In this document: positions 1 through 9,120 of the stretch, piece after piece
Position numbering within the stretch: position 1 is the first letter of the stretch
Layout of the letters: each line of letters starts with the position of its first letter
Source: Nocardia terpenica
GTDB lineage: Bacteria; Actinomycetota; Actinomycetes; Mycobacteriales; Mycobacteriaceae
Reading direction: 5' to 3'
Assembly (NCBI RefSeq): GCF_013186535.1
Contig: NZ_JABMCZ010000003.1
Coordinates: 1,488,001 to 1,552,000, forward strand
Length of the DNA stretch: 64,000 nt
The notes under the pieces: model-generated
Database searches by the model: none
What the model saw: the letters and a program-made list of their open reading frames with translations, nothing else
Told to the model about the DNA's origin: nothing
Made by a program: the position numbers and the translations under genes

Positions 1-3000
1 TGCGCGGAGTGCGTCGAGGGGATCGTGGCCTTCGACCGCGAGGGTGGCGAGGTGTCCACGCAGCACCGGCCACGCGGGTTGGTCGGTCAATCCGGTGTAT
101 AGCTGGTCGGCTGTTTCGTCGATGCGGGCCATGGTGTCGGGACCGGCGAGGTGTTCGGCGACGGCGCCGATGGCGTCGGTGTAGGCGTCGACTGCGTGGC
201 CGAGACGCTTGCTCGGGTCGAGTGCTTCGCGCTGGAGAGTGGTGGCCGACCGCTGGTGCCCGTCGCGGCCGATGATGTCGGTGAGGGTGTTGACGACCGT
301 GGCCGGGTGTAGCGCTTCGTAGGTCCAGGGGCTTTGTTCGCTGGCGTCGGGTGCGGTGGGGACGTAAGCGTGGTTGGCATGTCGGCCTCGGGTGAGCATC
401 ACGTACAGCAGGGCGCGGTCTTCGTGCCCGGCGAGGACGCCGTGGCAAGTGTCGACGGTGATGCCCTGGGCGGTGCTGATCGTGGAGGCGTAACCCAGGT
501 CGACGTTGGCGGCCACATAGGTGGGCGGCAGGGTGACGCGGCGACGCGACTTCAGATGTGCTGCGGTGATGCTGCCGTCGGGGTGGACGGCAGTGACGAG
601 CCAACGGTATCCGTTGCGCACGGAATCGGTCGCGGAGATGCGCAGCCGCGGCTCGTTGCGGCGCGTGATGATCACGTCGCCGACGCTGGCCTGCAGACCG
701 TCGGCCAGCTCGGCGTGCCGCCCCACCACCCCGCCGGTTCCGAGCAGGACTGCGAGTCGGTCGGCGCGGGCGCGTTCGTTGAGCGCATGCACGATCTCGT
801 GAGTGGGCGCCAGCATGACCGTGTCGAGTCCGGCCGCGGTGTCACGGGTCCACGCGGTGTAGGCGGAGTCCTGGATCGCGGCAGGGGTGCCGGAATGGAT
901 GCGGCCGTGATCGAGGTAGTAGGCGATAGCGGCCGGGTCACCACTTCGAAGCGCAAGGCTGGCCGGACCTTCGGCCGTACGTCGTCCTGTATCGGGATCG
1001 ATGAAACGCATAACGGACGTCAAAGTATGCGCATCAGTAGCGTGCACGATGTCGCGCACGACGCCGCCGGCAGCGACCGAAGCGAGCTGATGGTCGTCGC
1101 CGATACCGACCACTTTCGCACCGCGTTTGAGCAGGAACGCCACCGCCAGATCCAGCTTCAAGGTGCCGGTCTTGGCGATCTCGTCGATGATCACCAGAGT
1201 GTGGGGTCCGATGTCGTGAATCCACTCAGGTACGACCGGGTCGTCCCCGGCGAGTACGCGCCCGAGGGTGTGGGTGAGTTTGTCGATGGTGTGGGTTGCG
1301 GCCTTGATGTCCTCACCCAGCACTGCCGCAGCGGCAGCGGTCGGCGCCAGCCCGACCACCGTGCCATCCGCGGCGGTCCACGCTTGCGCCAACACCTGCA
1401 TCGCGGTGGTCTTGCCGGTGCCGGCAGGCGCCGCCGCGACCGCGAACCGCGCATCACAAGTCGCGAACTCGCGAACGAGTGCCTCCTGTCCCGCGTTGAG
1501 CCCACGCCCGGAATGCCGGTCGGCGAATCCCCGAACGGCGGCATCCACTGTGTCTTTGGAGACGGTTCTGCCGCCACGCTGGTGGGCGGCGGCCAGCAGG
1601 CGACGCTCAGCAGCGAGAATGCGCGCGGACGTGAACTGTTGCGAGCCCGCCGTCCGGTACACCTCGGTGCCGTCGCGGCGCATGAGCAGCGCGGGCGTCG
1701 CGATTCGGTCGGGGATCCGGTGGGCGATGGACCTGTTCGGCAACAGCGCCGCGGCCACGACAGCCTCCACGGCGGTATCCCATTGGTCGGCGGTGACCCG
1801 CCCGCGAACGCGGCGCTCGGCCTCGGACCGGATGTGGGTCTCGCACCAGGTGGCGCGCTCCTCGGACACGGTGGCGATCACGTCGTCAGCCACGCGGGAA
1901 ATCCATACGGCGTCAATGATTTCCGGCTGTGTCCGGGGCGGATGACAGGCCGCGTACACCATCTCGACGACGGCGGCCGGGGAGCCCAAGACCTGGACGG
2001 CCTCGTCCCACCAGCTGGCGCGTTGCTCGCCGAGCGACCGCAGCTCGTGCTTGGATTCGCGGGTCTCGAGCGTCGCCTGCTGCGCCAAACCGAGCATCTC
2101 CTTCGATGTCGGCTCGCGGCCATGCCGGTGCTGGAACCGGGTCGCCAATTCGCCGAGCTTGGACTCGATCTGGGCGCGGCGCCGCGACCATCGCCGGCAC
2201 AATTCGCGGTCGACACCGACAATTTCCCGGGTCGGCCGCTTGGAGGAGTCGGGATGCGGGACGGCCTCGAATGCCACCCCGACCATCAAGGCCAAGTGTT
2301 TTTCCAGGCGGCTGTTGTAGACCTCCGAGGCCGTGACAGCGCCCTGGTAGAGCAGTCGGCCATCGAGGGCATACCAGCCGCCGTCGAGAGTGCGGACCTT
2401 GTTGGCCAGCACCACATGAGTGTGCAGATCGGGATCGCCCGCGCGGCTGTCGCGATGCACGAACGCAGTGCCGATCAGCCCCTCGACATCGACTTGTCGG
2501 CAGCCGTGACGCCCAACCCTTGTGTAGGTGTGGTGCCGTTCGAGATACCTGAGCGCGTCGGCCACTGCCGCGTCATGCGCAGCCTTGATCTTGTCCGCGA
2601 CGGCACGCGGCGCGACAGCCCACAGCGCCGACACGCTCTTGGACGGGGAAAAGGTGAAGTCGAATCCGGCAACGGCGGTGGTGGCGTTGCGGGAGTTACG
2701 GGCCACCCACCCGGACAGCTCCCGATCATCAGTCGGGGGCCGATCGAACTCCTCGGCGAACATCGCCTGCGCAACCTTCGTGCGGATCACCGCCCGCTCC
2801 TCGTAGGGCAGCGCAGCGTGTCGTGGCTGGCCGCGGGCGACGTTGGCGGCGGCGAACGCTTCGGCGCATCGCTGCCGGTACGCACCGCCGCCGGTGTAAA
2901 CCTTGTAGGGATTGCCCAAGCGGGTCGCGGCCAACGCCGCTCGCGCCGCGTCCTTCGCCTTCGCACCCATGGCGATCTCCGCCGCGCGCACCTGCTCTTC

Positions 3001-3255
3001 GATTCTCGTCGCGTTCGGATGTCGTCCCTCCCCGAACAGCGCCTTCATCTGTTCCTCCGACACCGGGTCACCGGCGTCGATGTCGTCGAACGCCACCAAC
3101 CCCGACCCGCACCACGTTCCAGGCGATTCCCCCTTCGCGGTGTAGTAGTCCGCCAGCGCAGACCGGCCGCGATTGGACGCGTCATAGGCAGCGACTTGCC
3201 GAACGTAGTACTCGTACCCGTCCCCGGCAGAAAGCTTGTGTAACGTCGCCGTCAC
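1..3255 (-). CDS. traA: MobF/TrwC-type conjugative relaxase-helicase (TraA), C-terminus off the left edge
   Basis: This enzyme nicks and covalently holds the transferred strand at oriT and unwinds the element during conjugation. The frame stays open for 1085 codons and leaves the window, so the C-terminus is missing. Residues 11-20 hold a tyrosine cluster (GDGYEYYVRQ) that supplies candidate catalytic tyrosines. FDFTFSPSKSVSALW lies near residue 200 and the metal-binding HUH motif HRDSRAGDPDLHTHVVL near 265. The helicase Walker A (APAGTGKTTA) is near 610 and Walker B (LVIIDE) near 690. The GTG start sits about where a transcript from the TATAAT box at 3263-3268 would begin, so the mRNA may be leaderless. 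A long open frame on the opposite strand is its shadow. Confidence 0.93.
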   Translation of the reverse strand, partial: MTATLHKLSAGDGYEYYVRQVAAYDASNRGRSALADYYTAKGESPGTWCGSGLVAFDDIDAGDPVSEEQMKALFGEGRHPNATRIEEQVRAAEIAMGAKAKDAARAALAATRLGNPYKVYTGGGAYRQRCAEAFAAANVARGQPRHAALPYEERAVIRTKVAQAMFAEEFDRPPTDDRELSGWVARNSRNATTAVAGFDFTFSPSKSVSALWAVAPRAVADKIKAAHDAAVADALRYLERHHTYTRVGRHGCRQVDVEGLIGTAFVHRDSRAGDPDLHTHVVLANKVRTLDGGWYALDGRLLYQGAVTASEVYNSRLEKHLALMVGVAFEAVPHPDSSKRPTREIVGVDRELCRRWSRRRAQIESKLGELATRFQHRHGREPTSKEMLGLAQQATLETRESKHELRSLGEQRASWWDEAVQVLGSPAAVVEMVYAACHPPRTQPEIIDAVWISRVADDVIATVSEERATWCETHIRSEAERRVRGRVTADQWDTAVEAVVAAALLPNRSIAHRIPDRIATPALLMRRDGTEVYRTAGSQQFTSARILAAERRLLAAAHQRGGRTVSKDTVDAAVRGFADRHSGRGLNAGQEALVREFATCDARFAVAAAPAGTGKTTAMQVLAQAWTAADGTVVGLAPTAAAAAVLGEDIKAATHTIDKLTHTLGRVLAGDDPVVPEWIHDIGPHTLVIIDEIAKTGTLKLDLAVAFLLKRGAKVVGIGDDHQLASVAAGGVVRDIVHATDAHTLTSVMRFIDPDTGRRTAEGPASLALRSGDPAAIAYYLDHGRIHSGTPAAIQDSAYTAWTRDTAAGLDTVMLAPTHEIVHALNERARADRLAVLLGTGGVVGRHAELADGLQASVGDVIITRRNEPRLRISATDSVRNGYRWLVTAVHPDGSITAAHLKSRRRVTLPPTYVAANVDLGYASTISTAQGITVDTCHGVLAGHEDRALLYVMLTRGRHANHAYVPTAPDASEQSPWTYEALHPATVVNTLTDIIGRDGHQRSATTLQREALDPSKRLGHAVDAYTDAIGAVAEHLAGPDTMARIDETADQLYTGLTDQPAWPVLRGHLATLAVEGHDPLDALRA

Positions 3256-3429
3256 TATTCACATTATACCGTCGTTATCATTTCGTAATCCTCGGTGCAA
3301 GAGGTGTGAATAAACGAATTGAGGTGCTGGATATGGCAGCTAATGGCATGTGAGTAAATGGATCTACTGATCATTCGATGGTATAATTCAGGGTCTGTTT
3401 CACGATAAATCCTGCAAGGGAGTGTGGTC
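3256..3429. promoter_or_regulatory. Divergent promoter region between relaxase and HTH gene
   Basis: Two identical GGTATAAT boxes face away from each other: one on the minus strand (TATAAT at 3263-3268) for the relaxase and one on the plus strand (3382-3387) for the small HTH gene. The minus-strand box ends about 8 bases before the relaxase GTG, leaving no room for a leader. The region is clearly more AT-rich than its neighbours and contains TATTCAC and GTGAATA half-sites that could form an operator. No convincing -35 hexamer is seen on either side. Confidence 0.55.
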
Positions 3430-3903
3430 ATGGTTGACAAGAAGACTTCAGCAATCTCCGCACGTCGTCAAGCGCGCGAGCGGCTCGCCCGAGAGCGTGC
3501 AGAGCAGGCGGAACGCAACAAGCTGAACGAGGCGGATCTCGTCGACTATCTGCTCCTGGAGCAGAAGGCTGAAGCGGTCGATTCGGAGCGGGAGGCTGCA
3601 ATCACGGCTGCAAACGACCGGCATCGTGCGGCGCTCGCGGATCTGAAGAAGCGGCAGACTGAATGCCTGTCGCGAATGAGTCGACGCGGTGAGACGGCCT
3701 CGGCTATTGCAAGTCGTACCGGGCTCACCCTGCGGCAGGTAAATAGCTTGGTGGCCGCAACACCCGGGACTACCGGCAGAGGGCGACGCCGGAAGCCATG
3801 CCCAAGCATTGTGGTTGACGCGCCTAACTATGCTCCGAACTCTGTTTCGGTGGCGGATGCACGCACTGGTGACGGCGTATCAGGCACGGATTCAGCAGTT
3901 TGA
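3430..3903 (+). CDS. Small coiled-coil protein with HTH-like segment, element-encoded
   Basis: The protein has 157 residues. The first half is a long charged helix rich in Arg, Glu and Ala, probably a coiled coil. It is followed by SRRGETASAIASRTGLTLRQ, which looks like a helix-turn-helix of the sigma-70 region 4 or resolvase type, and then a short disordered tail. AAGGGAG at 3416-3422 is 7 bases before the chosen ATG; a GTG two codons upstream is less well placed. It is divergent from the relaxase and probably belongs to the same transfer module, perhaps as a regulator or DNA-binding accessory protein. I do not recognise a named family. Confidence 0.7.
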   Translation: MVDKKTSAISARRQARERLARERAEQAERNKLNEADLVDYLLLEQKAEAVDSEREAAITAANDRHRAALADLKKRQTECLSRMSRRGETASAIASRTGLTLRQVNSLVAATPGTTGRGRRRKPCPSIVVDAPNYAPNSVSVADARTGDGVSGTDSAV

Positions 3904-4107
3904 TTTGTTTCGTAGGTATGTGACGGTCTTCCCGTTGGCAGGTCGATCTGTCACGTCGAACAGGCCGCATCGTTTTAAGAAACGTCCAGGTTTGCTGCCC
4001 AACTGCCCGTTGAGCGTGGATGTGAGGGTGCTCTGCGCGTGTAGGCGGCTGCATACAGTCGACAGGTCCGCCCAGTCGTGGCGGGCGGCGAAGCCGGACT
4101 GGGTCGC

Positions 4108-4413
4108 TCAGTCGGAGCGTGAGAAATAGTTGGCGATCTCGCGGGCGCGGCGGGCAGACGCCCGGGCGTGCTCGGCGAGCCGACGAGCGTTATCGGTGCT
4201 GTCACGCCGATGAGCGGCGATCCCGGCATACAGGCAGGCTGCCTCGTCCTCGGTCGCGGCTAACCTGTGTGCCGCATCGACCAGGCTCTGTCGCATCGCG
4301 TCCCGGCGCGCGGCGAGCAAGATCCAGTCCAGATCGGCGCTTTGTGCCCGCGCCGTGGAGCGCGGCCGGTGACCAGCGGGCACTGCCCGGCGGATATACT
4401 CATCGGTCGCCAC
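4108..4413 (-). CDS. Hypothetical helical protein
   Basis: This is a 101-residue protein rich in Ala, Arg and Asp (ATDEYIRRAVPAGHRPRS, then LDWILLAARRDAMRQSLVDA) that should be mostly alpha-helical. The GTG start is tentative: the frame stays open further upstream, but there the composition stops looking like protein. GGAAGG directly abuts this GTG, which is too close for a normal ribosome-binding site. It lies among element genes, and I cannot assign a function. Confidence 0.45.
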   Translation of the reverse strand: MATDEYIRRAVPAGHRPRSTARAQSADLDWILLAARRDAMRQSLVDAAHRLAATEDEAACLYAGIAAHRRDSTDNARRLAEHARASARRAREIANYFSRSD

Positions 4414-4662
4414 CTTCCGAAGATGCCCCGGCCGGAGCCGATTGACACCGGCGCCACCACCATCGCCGACACTCGGATGTCCACCGCTGACGCCACAGCC
4501 TGGGCGATCGCTTCGAATGCGCATGCCGTTGCAGCCGCACCTGGCCGACGGAGTGCGGCACTTCGCCAACGGCTGCGAACCCCCCACAGTCATTCCAGTC
4601 GGAATCGCTCGCGCCGCTGTCGTGCGCATCCTCAGCGCCGCTCAACAGGCCCGGCCGTGCGG

Positions 4663-4809
4663 TCAGCGAATTTTCTCGGGGATCGAGTCGAGTGCCCGCA
4701 GCACCTGCACCGCGAGTGCGGTCGCGGCGCTGTCGTCGAGGTCCGAGTACTCCCGCACGACATCGCGGACACGCGTCATTCGACGCTCATAGGGCGTTTT
4801 CGTTGCCAT
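4663..4809 (-). CDS. Small hypothetical protein (48 aa)
   Basis: The peptide (MATKTPYERRMTRVRDVVRE and onward, ending SIPEKIR) has a charged N-terminus and an amphipathic helical C-terminus containing DDSAATALAVQVL. GGAAGCAAGA precedes the ATG at a suitable distance. The frame is open upstream, but this ATG has the only plausible ribosome-binding site. Function unknown; small soluble proteins of this kind are common beside conjugation genes of actinobacterial elements. Confidence 0.5.
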   Translation of the reverse strand: MATKTPYERRMTRVRDVVREYSDLDDSAATALAVQVLRALDSIPEKIR

Positions 4810-5084
4810 TTCTTGCTTCCTATCGGGTAGTGGATTTTCGTGATCGGCCTGGTCGGGCTGGTAGGCGCGGGCGGTTTCTCGATCCGGTCCGCGCATCCGC
4901 GGCGACGCATACATCTACGCTGCGATCGGTGATCCCGGCGCTTCCGCATGCCCGGCACCACGCGCGTGGTGGCTCGGCGCCGCGCGAGACCACGGTGGTA
5001 GTCGGACGGTGCCGTGTCGCGGGCGTGGTGGGTTCCGATCATTCGCGAGAAGTGCCTCCAGTCGTGTGGCTTGTCGGAGTCCAT
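4776..5084 (-). CDS. Hypothetical Arg/His-rich protein
   Basis: The frame encodes 102 residues starting MDSDKPHDWRHFSRMIGT, very rich in Arg and His. It ends inside the start of the 48-residue gene downstream and lies just after the DUF5994 gene. The first half has protein-like composition and a high third-position GC; the second half is less convincing. A GTG nine codons upstream is an alternative start. No family is recognised and it may not be expressed. Confidence 0.3.
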   Translation of the reverse strand: MDSDKPHDWRHFSRMIGTHHARDTAPSDYHRGLARRRATTRVVPGMRKRRDHRSQRRCMRRRGCADRIEKPPAPTSPTRPITKIHYPIGSKKWQRKRPMSVE

Positions 5085-5135
5085 CGCCGGGTTCGCCACG
5101 CTCCCGACCACTCGACGAGTACAGCCGACGACCGT

Positions 5136-5732
5136 TCAGTGGCCGCCTGCGCCGCCGTCGGACTCCCACTGTTGTTCTGCGCCGACGGTTTCCGCGCTGT
5201 CGTCGATGTCCTTCGGTGCGGTGATCGCTAGCAGGGAATCGATTGTCGACGGGTTGGTGGGGTCGGCCGCGGCCGCCATGGCGGCATGTGCGGAGTCGGA
5301 GGTGGTGTTCGGGGGGATGATCAGCACGGCCACGGCAGTGCCGTTGAGCGCGACGACATCGAGGGTGGTGGCCGGCCGGTGCCGGTATCCGTCGAGGCAC
5401 ACCTGCCGGTCGCCGATGCGGGCTTTGCGTGGAGCCGGGGCCCACGTGCCGAGGTGGTAGATCACGCGATGGATCGGGCCGAGCCGCGCGGTGAGTGCCG
5501 GGAGGAAGCCGTGGAGTTCGGTGACCAGGTCATTGCTGTGAGGCCACCATGCGCCGGCGATCGGCCCGGCGTGGCGGGCTTCGGGCACCATACGCAGCCG
5601 CGGCTGATCAGCAGGGTTCGGCTCGGGGCGATTCGGTGGTGGCGTCATCGTGGATGTCCGGCCTGGCGGATCGGTGTCCCGGCCCATGTCGAGGTGATTG
5701 GTGATCGGGCGTCGCGCATCGAGTTGTGTCAT
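5136..5732 (-). CDS. DUF5994 family protein
   Basis: The 198-residue protein has the family signature IAGAWWPHSNDLVTELHGFL near residue 68, HRVIYHLGTWAPAPRK near 98 and a DGYRHRPATTLDV strand further on. DUF5994 proteins are found in mycolic-acid actinobacteria and have no established function. Its ATG overlaps the stop of the preceding paralogue as ATGA, so the two are probably translationally coupled and made in similar amounts. The N-terminal 50 residues are proline-rich and probably disordered. Confidence 0.8.
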   Translation of the reverse strand: MTQLDARRPITNHLDMGRDTDPPGRTSTMTPPPNRPEPNPADQPRLRMVPEARHAGPIAGAWWPHSNDLVTELHGFLPALTARLGPIHRVIYHLGTWAPAPRKARIGDRQVCLDGYRHRPATTLDVVALNGTAVAVLIIPPNTTSDSAHAAMAAAADPTNPSTIDSLLAITAPKDIDDSAETVGAEQQWESDGGAGGH

Positions 5733-6154
5733 GGTCCTGCCGGCTCGGAGAGTAGTGGTGATGCCCCTGGAGCGGCGGCGGAGCGGGGGCTGTCGTGGTC
5801 GGCGGTCGGGGCGATGACCTGCAGCACGAGCATGGCGTTGTCGCTGCCGAAGAGGTACAGCGTGTTGCCTGCCTCGAACGGGTAGGCGTCGAGCTGGACC
5901 TCGTGCTGGTCGACGGTCAGCTGCCGCGGTGCGGGCGCCCAGCTGGCCTGGTCGTAAACGACGCGGCAGACGGAGCCCCGCCGAATCGCCAGGAAGGACA
6001 GCAAACCGGGCAGTTCGGTGGCGAGGCGGTCGGAGCGGGGCCACCAGACACCGTCGATGTAGCCGTCGCTTTCGGGCTTCAGCCGCAACCGGAGTGTGCG
6101 CTCGGGTGGGATGCGGCGCCGCGCCGTGTGCCGGTGAATGTGCAGTCGCGCCAT
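5729..6154 (-). CDS. DUF5994 family protein, first of a coupled pair
   Basis: This 141-residue paralogue contains YIDGVWWPRSDRLATELPGL and CRVVYDQASWAPAPRQ. The ATG is chosen because GGGAG lies 8 bases upstream; a TTG further upstream falls inside the -35 element of the promoter and is rejected. The gene is first in a two-gene unit with the DUF5994 gene that follows. It is transcribed from a promoter that shares its hexamers, spacing and flanks with the one at 14165, suggesting common control. Confidence 0.8.
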   Translation of the reverse strand: MARLHIHRHTARRRIPPERTLRLRLKPESDGYIDGVWWPRSDRLATELPGLLSFLAIRRGSVCRVVYDQASWAPAPRQLTVDQHEVQLDAYPFEAGNTLYLFGSDNAMLVLQVIAPTADHDSPRSAAAPGASPLLSEPAGP

Positions 6155-6182
6155 GGTGGTACTCCCGTTGTCGATTACCTCC

Positions 6183-6232
6183 AGTACACGCCGCACACTC
6201 CGTTGTGTCAACAGTGTAGGTCTACGCTTTCG
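6183..6232 (-). promoter_or_regulatory. Promoter with upstream operator motif (copy A)
   Basis: On the minus strand TTGACA (6206-6211), a 17-base spacer and TGTACT (6183-6188) form a good promoter for the DUF5994 pair. Overlapping and upstream of the -35, the plus strand reads TGTCAACAGTGTAGG followed by TCTACGC. Very similar sequence occurs at 14188, with related blocks at 7018 and 12304. A regulator binding there would overlap the -35 and could repress. Confidence 0.65.
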
Positions 6233-6256
6233 ATGCGGAGTACGTGGCTCTCGGGG

Positions 6257-6905
6257 TCATCGCGGCGCTGCCGGAGCGATGGTGGCCAGGCCGGTGAGCA
6301 GGATGTCGAGGCCGTGTTCGAGTTCGATGGCGCTGTCGTAGGTGGCCAGTTCGGGGGCGAGTCCGCGCACCAGCGGGAACTCGGCGATCGGTAGGTGATG
6401 CAATCCGAGGTGCAGCAGATCGGTGGCCTCGTCGGGGTGTTCCACGGTTTCCTGTGACTCGTTGAGCGCGTGCCCGTAGAGAAATCCGAACAGCGCGCGG
6501 TAGATGTGCAGGGCCTCGCTGCCGCTGAAATCCGCTCGGATGAGCAGTTCCAGGATGTGTTCCAGCGGCCGTAGCGTGCCCAGCGGCCGCTGCCCGAGCG
6601 GTGTGGCTAGTGGGTGGGTGACCAGGAGCGGAACTGCATGCGGGTGGGGCCACGGCAAGCCGGCGGAAATCCCGTGCGACGGCGCGTAGCTGGTGGCGCC
6701 AGTCAGGGTCGCCGGTGTCGACGGTCAGTTGCCCGAGCACAACCTCGGTGACGCCGTCCAGCAGTGCGGCCTTGCTGGCCGTGTGCCGGTAGAGCACCAT
6801 CGGGTCGCGCCCGAGGGCTGCGGCGAGGCGCCGCATCGACAGCCGGTCAACATTGTCGCGGTCGATGATCTCGAGTGCGGCGGCCAGGATCACCGGACGG
6901 GTCAA
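6257..6905 (-). pseudogene. TetR-family regulator, frameshifted
   Basis: The first part reads as a TetR DNA-binding domain (LEIIDRDNVDRLSMRRLAAA, then LGRDPMVLYRHTASKAALLD). The frame breaks after RDFRRLAVAP, and the other frame continues the family fold (HAVPLLVTHPLATPLGQRPL and onward). Comparison with the intact paralogue at 9857 shows that removing one base from the G4 run at 6646-6649 restores the protein. The N-terminus also lacks a good start: only a TTG is in frame. It is either a recent pseudogene or a sequence error. It shares the C-terminal TetR_C-like domain with the paralogue. Confidence 0.8.
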
Positions 6906-7011
6906 CGGGCGAGTGCGATCGTCGCCGGCGCGAGAGGTCGGTCGAGTCCGGCCACCGGATGGTCCAGCCCCTCGCGTCGTTCATCGCTTGCACCGCCTGA
7001 CTCGGTCACTG

Positions 7012-7045
7012 TTGACAACATCGTACTTCTACACCGTAGACATGT
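7012..7045. promoter_or_regulatory. Operator/promoter motif (copy D)
   Basis: Between the broken TetR gene and the rightward genes, TTGACA (7012-7017) is followed by CGTACTTCTACACCGTAGAC. CTACACCGTAG is an inverted repeat, and the block aligns with the CTAC-N3-GTAG core at 12314. TGTTGACAACA around the -35 is also palindromic, like the site at 10642. It is the natural place for TetR control of the desaturase operon. Confidence 0.5.
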
Positions 7046-7151
7046 GCTGTATCCGCATCTAGGCTGGTAGCTATACCGGTTCATGCGTCGACCGGCCGGC
7101 CGCTCCGGCCGCCCGCGGCCAGAGCGCGCATCCGGGGTCAGGACCATTGCG

Positions 7152-7325
7152 ATGGCCATCGAAGACAAGATCACTCACCAGGTTCGGGCAGCGAAGACGA
7201 ACCTGGACAAGCTGTTCGACAAAGCCGCCGCGGACGCCCACCGGCGGACGGACAGCCTCGGGCGCCACGCCGGCGGCGCCATCGACCGGGCCAGGAACAC
7301 GCTCCGGGATGTGTTCAAACGCTGA
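7152..7325 (+). CDS. Small basic protein upstream of desaturase
   Basis: This 57-residue peptide (MAIEDKITHQVRAAKTNLDK and onward) is highly charged and helical. It resembles small CsbD-like or antitoxin-like stress proteins in size and composition, but I do not claim membership. The ATG is chosen because the upstream part of the frame is Arg/Pro-rich and unlike protein. It is the first gene downstream of the operator at 7012 and may be co-transcribed with the desaturase. Confidence 0.5.
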   Translation: MAIEDKITHQVRAAKTNLDKLFDKAAADAHRRTDSLGRHAGGAIDRARNTLRDVFKR

Positions 7326-7418
7326 ACCCGCTCCGAGGCGTTCACAGCATCCACGGCGGACCGGATCGCCTCCGGGCCGCTGTGGTGGCGGCAGTCGAGC
7401 AAGTCGAGGACGTGAACA

Positions 7419-8811
7419 ATGGCGATTACCGAAGTCGGCGTCTACGCCCATCTGAGTCCCGCCGATATCGAGGCGCTCGGGCGTGAACTCGACGCGATCC
7501 GCCGTGATATCGAGCACGGCCGTGGGGCGCGGGACGCGGCCTACATTCGCCGCACCATCGCATTTCAACGAACGCTGGATGTCGCGGCCCGGCTCACGAT
7601 CGGCCTGAGCCGCAGGCGGCTCGGCTGGGCGCTGGGCACCGCCGGGCTGGCGGTGGCCAAGAGCATCGAGAACATGGAGATCGGCCACAACGTCGGCCAC
7701 GGCCAAATGGGATTGGATGAACGATCCCGAAATCCACTCCGCCACATGGGAATGGGACATGGCCGGACTGTCGTCGCAGTGGCGCTACGCCCACAACTTC
7801 CGCCATCACGTGTACACGAACGTGCTGGGTATGGACGACGACATTGGCTTCGGCGTGATGCGGGTGACCCGCGACCAGCAGTGGCGACTGCGGCTGCTGG
7901 TCCAGCCACTGCAGAACCTGCTGCTGGCGGCCACGTTCGAGTGGGGTATCGCCCTGCACGATCTGTATTCCGAACGCGACCGCGCGGCCACACCCCAGGA
8001 GAAGACCGCGCAGACCAAGGCGCTGGTCAAGAAGATCGCCCGGCAGACCGGCAAGGACTACGTGCTGTTCCCGGTATTGAGTGGTCGGCGGTGGCGGCGG
8101 ACACTGGCCGCTGACATGACGGCCAACATCCTACGCAACCTCTGGGCCCATATGGTGATCTTCTGCGGCCATTTCCCTGACGGCGCAGAGAAATTCACAC
8201 CTGCGGTCCTCGACCACGAAACTCGAGCCGAATGGTATCTGCGGCAGATGCTGGGCACCGCCAACTTCGACGCCGGACCGCTGCTGGCCTTCCTGAGCGG
8301 AAACCTGTGCCACCAGATCGAACACCACCTGTTCCCGGACCTGCCCAGCAACCGCTACGCCGAGATCGCCCGCCGGGTCCGGGCCCTGTGCGGCACATAC
8401 GACCTGCCCTACACCACCGGGCCGTTACTGGGTCAGTACCTGGTGACGCTGCGCACGATCAACAAGCTCGCACTGCCGGACAGTTTCCTGATCGCCACCG
8501 CCGACGACGCACCCGAGACCGCGTCGGAACGAAAATTCCACGGCCACAACACCTTCGCAGACGGCGACGCCGACCACTCGGCTGGTCGGCGGGGCCTGCG
8601 TTCCGCACTACACGCCTCGGCCGCGCCACCGACCCGTCTCCGGATACACCGGCGGATCCAAGCGACGCCCATCTACCTCTGGCTCCCACATCGGAGTGTC
8701 TGTCGAGCGATGCGGTCGATCCTGAAACCTGCACCAGCAGCCCTACATTCAACCGTACGGAGCAGAAATGAGAACATACGCAAACAACCGCAGGATGATG
8801 CGCGGAGGTAG
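7419..8811 (+). pseudogene. desA3: DesA3-type membrane fatty acid desaturase, frameshifted
   Basis: It encodes a membrane di-iron acyl desaturase of the mycobacterial DesA3 type, which makes oleoyl chains from stearoyl-CoA. All three histidine clusters are present: IGHNVGHGQ, HNFRHH and QIEHH. The frame changes after HGQ; deleting one A of the AAA at 7705-7707 gives the expected HGQWDWMNDPEIHS. The C-terminal tail is uncertain. The frame in use ends at 8811, but another frame ends at 8771 as ATGA with the next gene, suggesting a second shift around 8560-8640. As written, no functional enzyme would be made. Confidence 0.85.
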
Positions 8812-9031
8812 CCGTTCGCGACCGACGAGCGTCGTCATAGTCCTGGTATTCGTGTGGCTGATCATCGGCGCCATCGCCGGTGGGCAGCGGCACTACTACA
8901 CGAGCGCACCGACCAACTGCGCGAGCACCGGAACCATCGCGGTAACCATTATCGCCGGCCCGCTCAACTACCTGGGCATGCATCCGACGGTCGGCAAATG
9001 CCACGTCGATGTCCCCCAACCCAGTCCATGA
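8768..9031 (+). CDS. Small single-pass membrane protein
   Basis: The 87-residue protein has a basic N-terminus (NNRRMMRGGSRSRP), one hydrophobic helix (SVVIVLVFVWLIIGAIAGG, residues 21-39) and an outside domain with two cysteines that could form a disulfide. CGGAG lies just upstream of the ATG. Its start overlaps the desaturase tail, so it was probably co-translated. No named family is recognised. Confidence 0.65.
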   Translation: MRTYANNRRMMRGGSRSRPTSVVIVLVFVWLIIGAIAGGQRHYYTSAPTNCASTGTIAVTIIAGPLNYLGMHPTVGKCHVDVPQPSP

Positions 9032-9120
9032 TCACGGACCGGCCGGCCACGCGGCATAGGGCAGTCGGTGAATCTGTTGTCGGACAACAACTCCACGATG
9101 GCCTGCGTGCGCAGCACAGG

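Noticed and set aside
334..3243. Open frame of 969 codons on the plus strand
   Set aside because: It is antisense to the relaxase. The minus-strand frame carries the HUH, Walker A and Walker B motifs; the plus-strand translation has no recognisable domain.
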